Shown in pieces: positions 50,005-61,628 of a stretch of DNA of 64,000 bases; position 1 is the stretch's first letter; each line of letters opens with the position of its first letter. The stretch comes from Gerris lacustris. Taxonomy: Eukaryota > Arthropoda > Insecta > Hemiptera > Gerridae. The position numbers and the translations under genes are program-made. The notes below the pieces were generated by a model. The model searched no databases. It saw only the letters and a program-made list of their open reading frames with translations, and was not told where the DNA came from. The DNA is taken from positions 47,619,882 through 47,683,881 of the forward strand of contig OX578280.1 in assembly GCA_951217055.1 (NCBI GenBank), read 5' to 3'.

Positions 50005-50560
50005 TTATACATTAAAAAATAGACTGCCAATTGGTGTGGCACATAGCTTCCTCGCATCCTATCACGTATTTTATTGATTTTAAGCTTCTACAAGCCATTA
50101 TTGTCTAATTTGTTTGTTTCCCCCATTTTTTAATCTGTAAAAATTGTTTTGATATTTTACATTAATTAAAGTATCAATTTAGCTAAAGTTAAATAGCGCA
50201 GACGGGTCAAATTTATCTGGGGCTATCTGCTGGTTACTTTCGATAAACTATAAAAGTTTCATACAAATCAGATAAGTACTTATGAAGCTGTATGTGTAAA
50301 TAAATGTATCTTGTTGGACCAATAATGGATTAATCATGATTTACCATCCAAATTTCATTAAAATCGGATGTGTAGTTTTTAAGATAAATATGATGGTTCG
50401 CAAAAATTGAGCGACAGATAGACTGACAGACAGACGCGGAACCAAAAATGTCCCCTAAACGGATTTCTGTCTTGGAATTTTTGAAATGTGAAACCTAAAT
50501 ATTTTTCGTTCTTCAGAACGATCACGTAGCTTCCGTTATCTTCGGTAAGCTCGGAAGCAA
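50005..50560 (-). repeat. family A repeat, copy 9 (reference copy)
   Basis: Both termini are present: distal 'actgccaattggtgtggcac' with 'atagcttcctcgc' and the stem-loop terminus at 50529-50558. The terminus pairs 'gcttccg' with 'cggaagc' and 'ttatc' with 'ggtaa' around 'ttc'. Length is about 555 bp. The middle carries 'gcgacagatagactgacaga', 'cggaaccaaaaatg' and 'aacggatttctgtcttggaa'. No coding frame and no terminal inverted repeat proper; the relation of the two ends ('gaagctatgtg' type phrases in both) is limited to about 11 bases. Confidence 0.92.
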
Positions 50561-50924
50561 TAGATTTTAGATTAATATTATTTTGACGTCGTTATGTCAT
50601 TGCAACACAAGGGAAGAATCATTTAATTTATACATATTTTTGACGTGATTATATGTGGAAAAATGTTTGTATTATTGTGTGGTATATTACGGTCTCTCAA
50701 TAGTGGCTTCAGGTGAGTGCGATATTATTGGGATACGTTAAATCCAAAAATATAGTTGATAATATCTAGGTGTAGGTACAGTTCAGTGGACTGTCAGGGT
50801 TGAAACCAATCGCATAAAGTTTTATGACTATAGCGGTGGTACAGCTTTCAGTGGATTTGAAATCGGTTTTTAAGCGAACGTTAGAGGATAAGAGCCAATG
50901 TATTTGTGGTGCTTGATTCACTTG
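50561..50924. other. short unassigned segment
   Basis: No feature seen. Confidence 0.4.
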
Positions 50925-51030
50925 TCGCGCCTGCTTGGCCATCTATGAATCCAGGGTGGAACAAGGTTATGATTCGATCCCTCACCGAGGTTCTCTGATT
51001 TACATGGCTCACTAATGATCACACGGTTTG
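50925..51030 (+). repeat. tRNA-derived SINE, short copy 3
   Basis: Contains 'tcgcgcctgcttggccatct', a B-box-like 'gattcgatccctcaccgagg' and 'ctctgatttacatggctcac' with 'taatgatcacac', matching the two ends of the copy at 2093-2418 with the centre missing. Confidence 0.6.
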
Positions 51031-51390
51031 TCAAATTGGTAGTATCTGGAAATCTCTACGATGTTAGTAATATGGGACCAAATATGGGCCTAGTTTCTAA
51101 GTTCAGACAAGGGGTTTGTCCGCGCCTTCTAACCATTATTTTATTATTAGTGGTCAAGATTTTATAAGTAGAACAGATTAGCAATCCGGTCATGATCTAA
51201 AGTCCAGTTAAAACAAAAGTTTACTTCGAATAATACAAATAGCCTATGGATACCGTTAGAAGAATAAGTTATACAGTTTTAAATTAGCAATAATTAGACC
51301 TCAGCATACCTTTCTGACGTTTTATCGCTCACGATAATACCTTTGCGCAATCTATGAACGCATTAGAAAAGTTATAGACTAAACGAAATA
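51031..51390. other. short unassigned segment
   Basis: No feature seen. Confidence 0.4.
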
Positions 51391-51596
51391 GGGTAAATAT
51401 GTCATATCTGATCCACTTTGACTAAATAACTATTAAGAAAAAAGGATATTTAGTCTAATGTACATTGGGACAAAGGAATATCACACTTTTATATACAATA
51501 GTGTTATATTCCTTTGTTCCAATGTACATTAGACTAAATATCCCTTTTTCTTAATAGTTATTTAGTCAAAGTGGGTAAGATATGACATATTTACCC
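51391..51596. mobile_element. 206-bp near-perfect palindromic MITE
   Basis: Arms of about 96 bases, starting 'gggtaaatatgtcatatct' and ending with its complement, differ at only a handful of positions. The centre is about 14 bases around 'ttttatataca'. Such full-length palindromes are typical of foldback-like MITEs. No target duplication is certain ('gaaa' occurs on both sides). Arm identity above 90 percent suggests recent insertion or gene conversion between arms. Confidence 0.85.
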
Positions 51597-51639
51597 GAAA
51601 GGGATTAGAGAGGTAATATACTAAACATCAGGAACCTTA

Positions 51640-51910
51640 ACAGTAGAAGGAAAAGTCTCACCACGTAAAATGATGTATTTATTAATCAAAGCAGCTTTTG
51701 GCACTGATCATCATCAGTGCCGAAAAAGATGAAAACTTGAATAAAACAAAAGAGCTCATAGCGGCGGCGGGGTGAGTCATCCAAAGCCAAACACTTACAC
51801 AAGACTCGCGTTTTGACCTTTTTCGGCACTGATGATGGTCTTATAGAGGTCGCAATCTGCTTTGATTAAAAATACATTATTTTGCGTGGAGAGACATTTC
51901 CTTCTGCCTT
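51640..51910. repeat. imperfect inverted repeat with CTGATGATGG motif
   Basis: Arms 51640-51740 and 51812-51910 share, in inversion, 'gtagaaggaaaagtctcacc', 'taatcaaagcag' and 'catcatcagtgccgaaaaag'. The right arm on the plus strand reads 'cactgatgatggtctta', close to the CTGATGATGG of the hammerhead-like motif at 25710, but GAAAC is replaced by GCAATC. Between the arms lies a GC-rich core with 'gcggcggcgggg'. It is probably two opposed ends of one Penelope-like or related element. Confidence 0.6.
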
Positions 51911-52164
51911 TAATGATAGCCTCCGCACTTACGCGTCATATCCTATCGGGAACCTCGATGTAGAAATAAAAACACAAAACTCTTTAAAAGCCATGCGACA
52001 TTGGTTACAACAAGATATAATAAGACAGCTGGTACAGAAACCTTCTACTTTTACTACGTGGTAGCATTAACCAGTCAGAAATAACTAAATATTATAAATA
52101 AAATAAGTTATTACTAAATTAACAACTGGAGTAGAATAGAAAAAATACAAATTATTAAGTGAGG

Positions 52165-52535
52165 GTGGCCTATAGGAGAAAGTGGTTTACTCTCAATTAG
52201 TAAAGTTAAGCAGCATCGGGTGAGGTTAATAGATGAATGGGTGTCCATCTGACCATGTAGCTCTGTGTTCAATGCCCGGTCTGGCCCCAGCATTGATTAA
52301 AGTTTAAATAAATGAGAAGCTGCTCGAAAGAGTAGCGCCACCAGGTTTAGCCCTGGAAACCATGATCGACAATCTCGGTTCGATGTGTAATTGGGATGTG
52401 GAAACATGGTAAACGACCTAAAACTTCACTCAAAATGTGATGAATTTAGTTCCTTACCCGGGTTTGTTCAATGGGCCCCCTAAGTGGCATGCGTCTTTGG
52501 GTGTAAAAGCCCCCCGGAAATAAAAATATAATTAA
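52165..52535 (+). repeat. 5S rRNA-derived SINE (SINE3-like)
   Basis: The first 110 bases follow animal 5S rRNA in order: 'ggcctatagg', 'aaagttaagcagcatcgggt' (5S A-box region), 'gaggttaatagatgaatggg' (intermediate element to C-box) and 'tgtccatctga'. These correspond to the internal control region of 5S genes, so this is not a tRNA head. The body continues with 'gcccggtctggccccagc', 'gtagcgccaccagg' and 'acccgggtttgttcaatggg' and ends near 'ccccccggaaataaaaat'. A true 5S gene is excluded because the sequence is too diverged and the 3' third of 5S is replaced. Confidence 0.75.
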
Positions 52536-54957
52536 AAAGTAGGGCATTAGATGGATCCTTCACTTGCCTTACCAAACGACTTTTACAAGAAATAGGATAA
52601 CAAATATAAAAATTATTAAATCAATCAAAGAGAAGTAGTATAAATAAAATTCTCACAAACCTGTGATAGTAGGTGATTATATAGGAAATAGACAAGTCAC
52701 GTGGCAACATTATTAAGATGCACTTGAGAATACATTATGGTGACTTTATGTTTCTCATAGACTTGCAAATACGGCTTTAATCATTTCAGACTATAGTTTC
52801 TAACCTTACTTCTATTCTCATTTATATGCATGTGTGTTCACATAGAAAGTGTGCTATAAATTCTATTTGTATTCTTGCTCTAAGGCAATGAGAATTTAAA
52901 AGTGCACAACATTTACCAATAAGAATATAATAGAAAACATTATCACGTGCAATATACGATTAAACTCTATGCATGTTTTTGGTCTGACTCATTCATATTG
53001 TTATGGTTGACATAAATAATTTAATTTATCGCTTTATTTATTAGGGAATGATAATACACAGCTTGGTAAGACAAATTAAATCATTTTTCTGAGTTTCAAA
53101 AAGGTTGTTGCTTTAAGGGTCCATAGGATTAAATAAGAGCTTGTCTGTGAGTCATTAATGCACCTGATCTCCTCTGGAAGTAACCAACATAAAAATTTAA
53201 AAAAATTCAGTTACGTTATGTGTAATAATCCAAACACAGAAAAATTATAGGAAAGCCCCTAAAATCATACATCAATATCTAGTAGTTGAAGTTTAAATCC
53301 GTCCTGAAGTTTAAACCAAATATATATATATTTGGTTTCGTTCTTGTACAATTTATCTTTGTGCCATGTGTCCTTCAAAAACCGTTAATTGCGTCACTCA
53401 TCTATTATATTATTAAATCAAGGAAACAGTTATTCTTTCTCAAAAAACATCTTAACAACGTATTGGGCTAAGCATATCGGAGTAGTTTCATTGCATTTGG
53501 ACATTAAAAAAAAATATAAAGGTGTTTATTTCACGTCATTATGATAAATGGTTCAAAAGTTATAGATTAAACAAAATTTTAAATGGCGGCCATCTTGATA
53601 ATCCTAAGCCGATTAAGATAGATAAATAACTTTGTGAGTGTTGAAAGAGCATACTTGGTCAATTTATTTTATATTTAAAACATATTTTTTAAATATTTAC
53701 ACCGGAACATGTTAATTTAGGTCATTGCATCGGTTCTCTTCCATTATCTCCACGTAATAAACGATATTACTTATATTCTTATGCTAAATACAGGCAATAA
53801 AGTAATCTGTCATTTATATAATCAAGTAGTTTGCCGATTTTGACTCCCCTTGAAATGATTTGTTATTGCTAAGCTAAGGCAACCACATTTATTCCAATAA
53901 AAATAAATTTTTATTTTGATTTGTTGGTCTTCAAATAGATATAATAACTTATCTAAATAGATATCTAAATTAATTTACTTAATTTTACTTTTTATATAAA
54001 TATAAAATTAAGCCCGTTGCCACGGGGTTAACTGCTTGGTTTTAAATATTTATAAAATGTACCTATTTAATACACCTAACTGTCTGAAATACCAACCAAT
54101 GATATTCCTTCTTATCAAAAGTCATTACTTAATGTCCGTATTTCTAAATCTAAGTTTTCTTCTAACAATAAGTGCATACTCTTACTCTTATTAATAGTGT
54201 CTAATCACCTTTAAAATATAGTGACCAACTATTATTCTTAACAACTGTTGGTATTACTTGTGACTAAAATTAGTTGCTCCATTATTTAATCTTTTGTTTA
54301 TATAATTGGGATAACCTCTTTGTACTATTATTTGAAGGTAGAAACCTTTGTTTCCATAATAAGGTAAAATCATTATTAATATTATTCTAATTAATGTAAC
54401 TTTTATAAAGTGAGATTATTAATGGGAATTAGAAAAATATTACTTTGATTAAAAAACGAGGAACCCAGCTCCTACTAAAAAGCACATCGTTTCAAATATT
54501 AATAATCTTCCACCTTTACTCCGTCAAAATTATTATGAATCTACTGCATATTTATGAAACCTGCCACTCCTTTTTAAGACAAGTTCTTACATAATTTCAA
54601 TAATAAATTCGATCCTCAGATTACATAATTTATCAAACGAAATCGCCTTTTAGCATAGTTTGAGTTAAAAAGTTAAACATTATTAATAATATATCAATAA
54701 TAATTAGAGTAGCTATAGAAGGAGTGACGTACTTGTAACAATAATTTCAATTTTAACATTTTCCAAACTTATTAAATGAGCATCGAATTGTCCGAAAGAG
54801 TAAAAACTCTTCTGGGATCTAATGTAGACATAACAATATTTTACCTATTGCACTCTTCTATATATTAAGTAAGAACACAGTATTTCTCAGCATTTACAAT
54901 TTAATCTCGCAAACTATTGATACTTCGTTTTTAATAATAATAAAAATGGAGGGCGGG
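52536..54957. other. unassigned AT-rich segment
   Basis: At 54013-54034 'gcccgttgccacggggttaa' resembles the head motif at 11906, perhaps a repeat terminus. Frame 53286-53471 is not recognised. No other features. Confidence 0.4.
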
Positions 54958-55055
54958 ATGTGGTTTTTCAAAATTCGATGTAGACAGTGACCTTCCTCTT
55001 GTTTTGAAGATCAAGTGAGCAAAATTTAATCAAGTTCGGAATAAAATTGTAAAAC
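54958..55055 (+). repeat. family E fragment
   Basis: Matches the last third of a minisatellite monomer: 'tttcaaaattcgatgtagac', 'agtgaccttcctcttg', 'aagatcaagtgagcaaa' and 'aataaaattgtaa'. Confidence 0.8.
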
Positions 55056-56739
55056 GTTTGGAATATATTTTTATATATTTAATCCTTAAATTCTAAGATC
55101 CTCATAATTATAGTAAACACATCCTACAACGTATCCAATCCAATCCAACAATCACACAATGATCTGAACTTCCCATTTATTCGAGACCTAGCTATTTCCC
55201 GTTATTACCTAGCTTCTCCCACTCAGTTTCCCTCCACACAAATCCTATTATCCAAAACCTGCGTCTTCTCAAACCATTCCTGACAACCCTACCAGGCGCT
55301 TGAAGTAGCAATGGCTTCCAGCTCTAATAATCTATAAGACTACACCTGTTAATTAAAGTGTTTATGCAAAGTCAATAAGCTTTGTCATTCGACAAGAGTC
55401 TTGTATCTGTTAATTTGATCAAGCCATTACTATCAAATATCATTATTTCTTATAACATGTAAAACTGTAGATTACAATATTCAATACAAGTTAAAAAAAA
55501 AAAATTGTATAAACAACAAACAAACAGATACTCTTCTTTATACATAATATTATGTAAATGGTAACATCATGTTTACATTATGTACATTTATTTTATTATT
55601 TGTTTTAACAAGTTATATTCAAGTTAATGTTTAGTAAATATGACTATAAAACAACAATCAAAACATAGAAAACTGATTCAAATACCTTTAAACTCCAGCT
55701 TTGTTCTTCCAAACTGTTGTTATTTGTTCTTCTTTATATTCTTCAATAAATGCGATTATAAAATTAACTTGATATTTACTATCGATAATTTTAAAACTAA
55801 ACAACATTAAATGTATTCCTATATAACGAGCACGCAAGTTGTATTTGTAGGAAGAAAAACGTATCACAATTTAACACACAACATTTACAAAAACGTTATC
55901 AACTATTTTGAATACTTAATTTTCAATTAAGAAGCGAATTAATTGAATTTTTAGGCAGAAAAAAATCTATAAAAAGACGCGTAGTAAAAACTAATATGGC
56001 CGGTGAACAAAGACTGAGAAAACCCCAGCTGTTTTATTAAGACCATTGCAACCAACTCAACTAAACAAAAACATCTAAAATGCACAATTTGGAGGAGCCT
56101 CGATCATAGATTAGTAGATCTTTGTTTATATACTATTTAAAAACGTTTATTGGGTTAGAAATGTCATATTGGTAATTTCGAAGATAACTAAAGAGCTTAA
56201 CTAAATATTAAGTGGAAAACGTGTAAACGCTTACTAAAAATTAAATCACTTAAATTTAGTTAACTACTTAATAACTTAATACGTGTAAATCAGCCTTAAT
56301 TATAAATTATTATTAATATAAATTAAATAAAAAGTATTCTTATATAAAATCAAAATATATAAGACATTTTAAATTATTTTCTTTTATTTTAATATTTTAT
56401 TTATGTTCTTGATATGACCTAATTGTGCTGTTATTACGAGGATAACACCTTTGTTTACATAAGTTAAAATTAATAAACTTCTGGGGAAAAGAGTATATTA
56501 TTTGTTTTAACAAGTTATATTAAAGTTAATGTTTAGATTTAGTTAGATCAAACAATAATTTAGTTGTTATTCTACTTAAATCCTAACGTAGAATTTAACT
56601 GATAGTGTCACTTTTTTAACACTATATAAAAGAAGCTTTACTCTGACTTTTTTATGTTCTTAATATTAATCAAATAATAAGCCACGTAATAACCTTCAAC
56701 AAGCTAAATAATTACAATATTTTTAAGTAAGTGTACTTC
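55056..56739. other. AT-rich segment with a dispersed direct repeat
   Basis: A 41-base sequence starting 'ttatttgttttaacaagtta' at about 55598 recurs with one change at about 56498. A small palindrome lies at 55545-55590 ('tacataatattatgta' and 'catgtttacattatgtacat'). 'acgtgtaaacgcttact' near 56219 and 'tacgtgtaaatcagcc' near 56280 suggest a decayed MITE. No gene recognised. Confidence 0.45.
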
Positions 56740-57240
56740 GCGCATGGCTATATTTTGTCTCTTCCTTCACCGTTTAGAAACATACTCTTGTAAACAGGTT
56801 TGTGCCACATAAGCAAGGGCGGAATCACTACGGGCATGCGCATTGGATAAAAGCCGTTTCAACTCGATTTTGGACTGTTTTGTACCGTCCTCTAAACTAT
56901 TGGAGCCTCTTTTAAAGACGCCTCGCCTGCACCTCGCCAGCACGTCGCCCACGCTCGCGCCGCGCCTGTTCTATGCGCTTTGGGTCTATCAATCCCTCTA
57001 GCCACCTTTAACAACCCGTACGGTCCAAAAGATCCTCAGCTAAACCGTTACCCAGTAACGGTTTGTACGACGTGCCCAGTAATGTTAATCGTCAAACAAG
57101 TAAACAGGAAGGTTCCCTATCCGTTAGGTTTCCTGGAATGTGTTAAAAACAGATTAATAGAACATCACACCCTTTCCAATTGGATGATGATTTTATTACA
57201 GTACAAGGTAAGCGCCTGCGCATAAAACCTGTTCCAAATG
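56740..57240. promoter_or_regulatory. CpG-rich island-like segment, possible promoter/first exon
   Basis: This is the most CpG-dense stretch in the window: about ten CpGs fall between 56919 and 56980 alone, against almost none in the flanks. On the plus strand a frame runs 56980-57225 (81 codons, unrecognised), and within it 'acaaggtaagc' at 57203-57213 is a good splice-donor sequence. On the minus strand a 61-codon arginine-rich frame (56952-56767) is also open. It could be a promoter with a first exon, or a recently inserted unrecognised element. No TATA box, initiator or downstream acceptor was paired with it. Confidence 0.35.
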
Positions 57241-58599
57241 ATCTGTGGAAAAATGTAAAGGATGGTACAAATAAGTAGGTTGGAACAAACCATTACCATC
57301 GCATAATATAGTTACTGTTAAATGTTATACTTATTTATAATAATCATATATCTCAACTGTAATAATTTTGTGGGTTATATAATTACTAAATTGTATTTTA
57401 TTATTAGGTAATTGAGTATATAATAAGTAGGTTTGTTTATTTGTGTAGAGACGTTTATCTCCATAACTATAGAACCGATGTGTATGAAACATTCACCAAG
57501 GATTTCTTGGTTCGTCGAGATTGCCATGGGCTATGTAACATTATATTAATAAAAATCGTAATAATATAAAAAAAGAGCTGAGTAATGACAAATGTAGAGA
57601 AAAGAGGGAATTGCTTTTCGCACTATATGTAGCTTTAATCAGTATTGATAGAAATTACACACATCACATCATTCTTTTGTCAACAAATAATCAACAAAAG
57701 AACATTGCTTATCCAGATATAATAATTAATAGCAATAATACATTTTGCTGCAATAGAATCTATTATCACCTTTAAGAAGTAAACCCGGGTAACTCCAAGT
57801 ACCTCGCTATTATTGCTAGTTAAACAACAGAATCAGGGAACAAAAGGAAAGGTAAAAGAGACTTAGCAAGATCTCTGTTTGTAATTTTTCACTCCAGGGA
57901 TTTGCTAGGCATTGTTTACAATAGAATAAATAGGTATAGGAAGGTTATACTTTGACTTAAGTAAGGGATTACCTGTAAGGTTATCCAGGGAATACCAGCC
58001 AGATATCATTGCCTTCAAGCTAAAATTAATTAAAATTAAATATTGACAGAGTGTCTCCCCTCCATGGTCTGAAAGGATTATCCCCCTCTTGTGAATTTTT
58101 AGCTCCGTGGTTTCACAGAGGGCTAAGGTTCTTACCCTACTTCTACTAGTCTTTTAGGATATTCCTTCAGAATATTCTCTTCTCCCAATTTTTTAGACCC
58201 TAAAAAAAGCTAGATGGTTTTAACCATAAGTTAAAAGGATAAGGTGTTATCTTTAAGCCTATTTTAATGTTTACATACAAAACAAAAAAGAGGATTTAAT
58301 ACTGTTATCTTTTAAGAAAATATCGAATCAAATGTAATTCACAGAATAATGCTAATGTAACAGTTTCGAATCCTGTATAAGCCTATTTACTGCAATTTTA
58401 ATAAAGTATAGTCTAAAGTGAGTATATCGACTCTGGTCCGCCTAATTAAATATCTGGTTTTTGAGTTGTATAATTACTTTTACAAAATATTGAAAAAAGA
58501 GGGTATGTGCTCTTTTAGTCGTTTTCTTCATTAGGAACTTTTTAAATAATTAAGTTACAAGAAACTATTTAGCTTAAGTACCTTTGGAAATTAATATCA
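57241..58599. other. AT-rich segment with one repeat-like block
   Basis: 57440-57545 carries 'ctccataactatagaaccga' and 'tgtgtatgaaacattcacca', the wording of arthropod dispersed repeats, but no second copy is present here. Nothing else recognised. Confidence 0.4.
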
Positions 58600-58947
58600 T
58601 TTTTTTGGGGTATATTTCAACTCATAAAACAGGTAAAGAATGCAATATTTAAAAAAGCATATACATATATTTGTTTCCTACTCTTCAGCAGCTTTCATTT
58701 GATACCCCACTCAAAAATTAAACAAACATAAAAATTTTTAAGAATGCCACATTTTTGCGAATTGTGCATGCGCATTTTTTTTAACTTCTGTATATTTTTC
58801 TCAATGGTTGGGTCAAAAAGTTTTTTATATTTCTTTTTAAATTCTTTAGCTTAAACGGTTCGGGAGCTATGAACCAAAGAGCGACGGACAGACGGTCACA
58901 TCACCCTCGGTATAAGGGTTTCGAGAAGTATCTACGAAACCCTAAAA
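58600..58947 (+). mobile_element. family D element, 5'-truncated copy
   Basis: Matches the right 350 bases of 34453-35316: 'tgataccccactc', 'gccacatttttgcgaattg', 'gcatgcgcat', 'ggttgggtcaaaaag', 'tatgaaccaaagagcgacgg' and the terminus 'ctacgaaaccctaaaaa'. Confidence 0.85.
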
Positions 58948-59011
58948 ACAAAACCAAAAAACAGATTTCACATTTTAAAGATAAAAACCCATAATATTAT
59001 GCGGGGGAGGA

Positions 59012-59375
59012 GTTTTTATTAGCTTGCTTTCTTGTTTGTTTGTTTGTCCAGTACAAATCTTGCAATCGATTTTTACCTAACTTCCCGAGTAGCTAGACAT
59101 TTGAAACTTTTAAAATAGGTCAACACGATGATAATGCAATATTTTAATACTTTTAGCCATCTTTCAGCAGAATTTTATTCGTTTAGAGCAAATTTTGCTG
59201 TATGGAAAGTAAGTTCGGAAAAAATCCGTTATTTAAATGAAGTTATTTTATTTGTTTTGACATATCCCATATTTACGAACATCATTTTGACGGGTTTCAA
59301 ATTTATGATTTATGACAGAAAATTTAAAAACTTGGTATATAAAAAGTTCTTTTTATCTTGTAATTATTTTTAGAA
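59012..59375 (+). repeat. family C repeat, copy 2 (uninterrupted)
   Basis: Follows the family D terminus by 65 bases. It is the uninterrupted version of 46609-47178, running through 'caaatttatgatttatgaca' and 'aaaatttaaaaac' without the 220-bp insert. The 81-codon frame at 59128-59373 follows the repeat and is not considered coding. Confidence 0.8.
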
Positions 59376-59844
59376 ATTATTCTAGGTGGTTTGAAATGGT
59401 TCGAGGGGGTTAGAGCCACACCAACTACTTCGAACCAAATTCAAAAGCATTCCAATATCCAATTTATTGAATTTAATAATATGTTTATGTTGTATGTAAT
59501 ACTACATATTAGAAAGTTTAGGTAAGCTGTCTGTTTTTGATTGAAGAAATGTTTGACTATTTAATATGGTAAAATTTGAAAAAAAAAAAAAAAAATTAAA
59601 TTAAATATTATAATAATAACAATCTTAATAATAATTAAATCCTTCTACCAGTCTGATGTTATAGCCTACTTTCAATTTTCTAAAAGTATATTCAATCATA
59701 TTGAAAATTGCGAGAAAGCGGTAATTTGAACTCAAAGGCTTAGAGACTAATGTTAGTGATTTGTTTTTTAACCTGATAGTTTTCAAAGGGGGCGGCATTC
59801 AGGAGGTTCCACCAGGGGCGCCAATTTTTTAGATACTGCCCTGG
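59376..59844. other. AT-rich segment, nothing recognised
   Basis: A small imperfect hairpin 'ggttcgagg...cttcgaacc' lies at 59398-59437. Confidence 0.4.
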
Positions 59845-59935
59845 ACAGAAATCCATTTTAAACATCAGGGAATATTTATGTGAACCAACATACTGTTCCA
59901 ATTTTAATTCAATTAGTACGTCAAAATTAGCCAAA
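59845..59935 (+). repeat. family A repeat, short fragment
   Basis: Keeps 'ggacagaaatccattttaaa', 'catcagggaatattt', 'tgaaccaacata' and 'ccaattttaatt'. Confidence 0.7.
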
Positions 59936-60104
59936 AGAAAGTTGTCCTTATAATTTAAACACTCTTAGATTTTATCAAATAATTAATTTTAGCTATTTAA
60001 TTGGGGGCGCCACACCCAATAACTGAAATATGGGAATTATCAAATTTTAATTAAAAAATTCCACCTAAATACAAAGCTAACGTAAGTGAGTCATTTCACC
60101 GCGT

Positions 60105-60285
60105 AAAATCTAGTTCCTGAGAAATAGAATAACTTTAAACACAGGTAAGAGAAGGTAAGAGCTCGGGTTCACCCCGCCGCAGAGATGTTATTGTTATGGT
60201 AAATTTTGATTAAATGTTAAATAATAATTAAAAATTATCAATAATTGGACAACACTGAACCAAATCATTATGTACTAAAATGTGA
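60105..60285 (+). repeat. family J repeat, fragment
   Basis: Matches 15785-15960: 'tagttcctgagaaatag', a B-box-like 'gggttcaccccgccg', 'gagatgttattg' and 'acactgaaccaaatcattat'. Confidence 0.75.
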
Positions 60286-61294
60286 CAAAGTTTACTACGA
60301 GTCTTATTTAGAAGATAAATTTTGTAACTATTTATCCGATTTTGAATAAATTTAAACAGTTGATTGAAAATTAGTCCTTAGATATTCCATATTAATATTA
60401 ATTGTAACCATCTGCACAATATATTTATATTATGAATATAAATAAAAAATCAAATGTGACCCCGTATTTACGTAACATCTAAATTATTATTATAATATAA
60501 ACATAAAATATATTATGTATACTTATAATTATCTCTAAATAACCCGGTGATCATGCGTTCAGTGATAGCACATAAGGAAACTACACTAGTTGACAGTTTT
60601 TTCACCTACTGATTTTTGTTATTCTATTTCTATTCTATTGTATTATTTTTATTTTAATAGTCCGTATTCCCAATTGTAGTGCCCATTGTCAAAATCGGTT
60701 ATTTTCTCCATCTTAATACACTCTCTCTTTATATGTATGCATATTATTATTTGGTTTATTTTTTTACATTTAAGATTTTTATCTTTATTTAAAGATTAAC
60801 AAGTTAATTTTAAAGGGGAATATTAATTAGAGAAACCAGGTGAATATTAAATAAATAGTTCAACTTTACTTAAAAAGAAAAGTTTAAATATCAGAAAATC
60901 TTAGACGTGGCATTTATTTTATGCTTACAATCTGAGTTAAACTATACTAAATCGTATGAAAGCATTTGAGGAGAAGGAAAAGTTAAATTATATAAATATA
61001 ACATATTAAAATAACGAAGCATAAGCTCTGATATAAGGGAAGGATTTGAAGACTTGATAATATCTTGAATAGAGTCATTTCAAGTGAGAGCATTGAACCT
61101 TTAATTAAAGATTCGTATTTAACCTGAATGTGGCTGTAATTAAACGGTGTCAATTAAAACCAAACAACCTTAATTGAAGGGTTGTTTTGATGAAACTTTC
61201 ATTTAAACTTGCGGGTATTTTCATGCCACTAAGTTTCAAGTCATCATTCATTAATAAAAAACTATTTCTTTAGTATAAAAATATCAAATTTACA

Positions 61295-61297
<3 letters not shown>
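60286..61297. other. AT-rich segment, nothing recognised
   Basis: No frame or shared repeat seen. Confidence 0.5.

Positions 61298-61365
<68 letters not shown>
61298..61365. repeat. (TA)n microsatellite
   Basis: Pure alternating TA. Confidence 0.96.
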
Positions 61366-61366
<1 letters not shown>

Positions 61367-61628
61367 CCACTACAATGAGTCTGTGCTTTAATGCAAGCGG
61401 CACATTTATGATCCTTATTAACTTTGATGCATTGTAGTTTACATTAACAAGATTTTATTACACATAATAAATTTTAAATACGCATATCAAAGGAGGTTTT
61501 ATTACGCATATCATTAAATGTCATAAATTTTAAATAACCAGAGAGTAAATTTCACACAGGCCATAAACCGTGTTAGTTTGTGTATTAAGAAATAAATAGT
61601 ATAAGTATAAAGCAAGGTAAAAAATAAG

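Noticed and set aside
52165..52280. functional 5S rRNA gene
   Set aside because: Too many changes from the 5S pattern and no proper 3' third; better explained as a SINE head.
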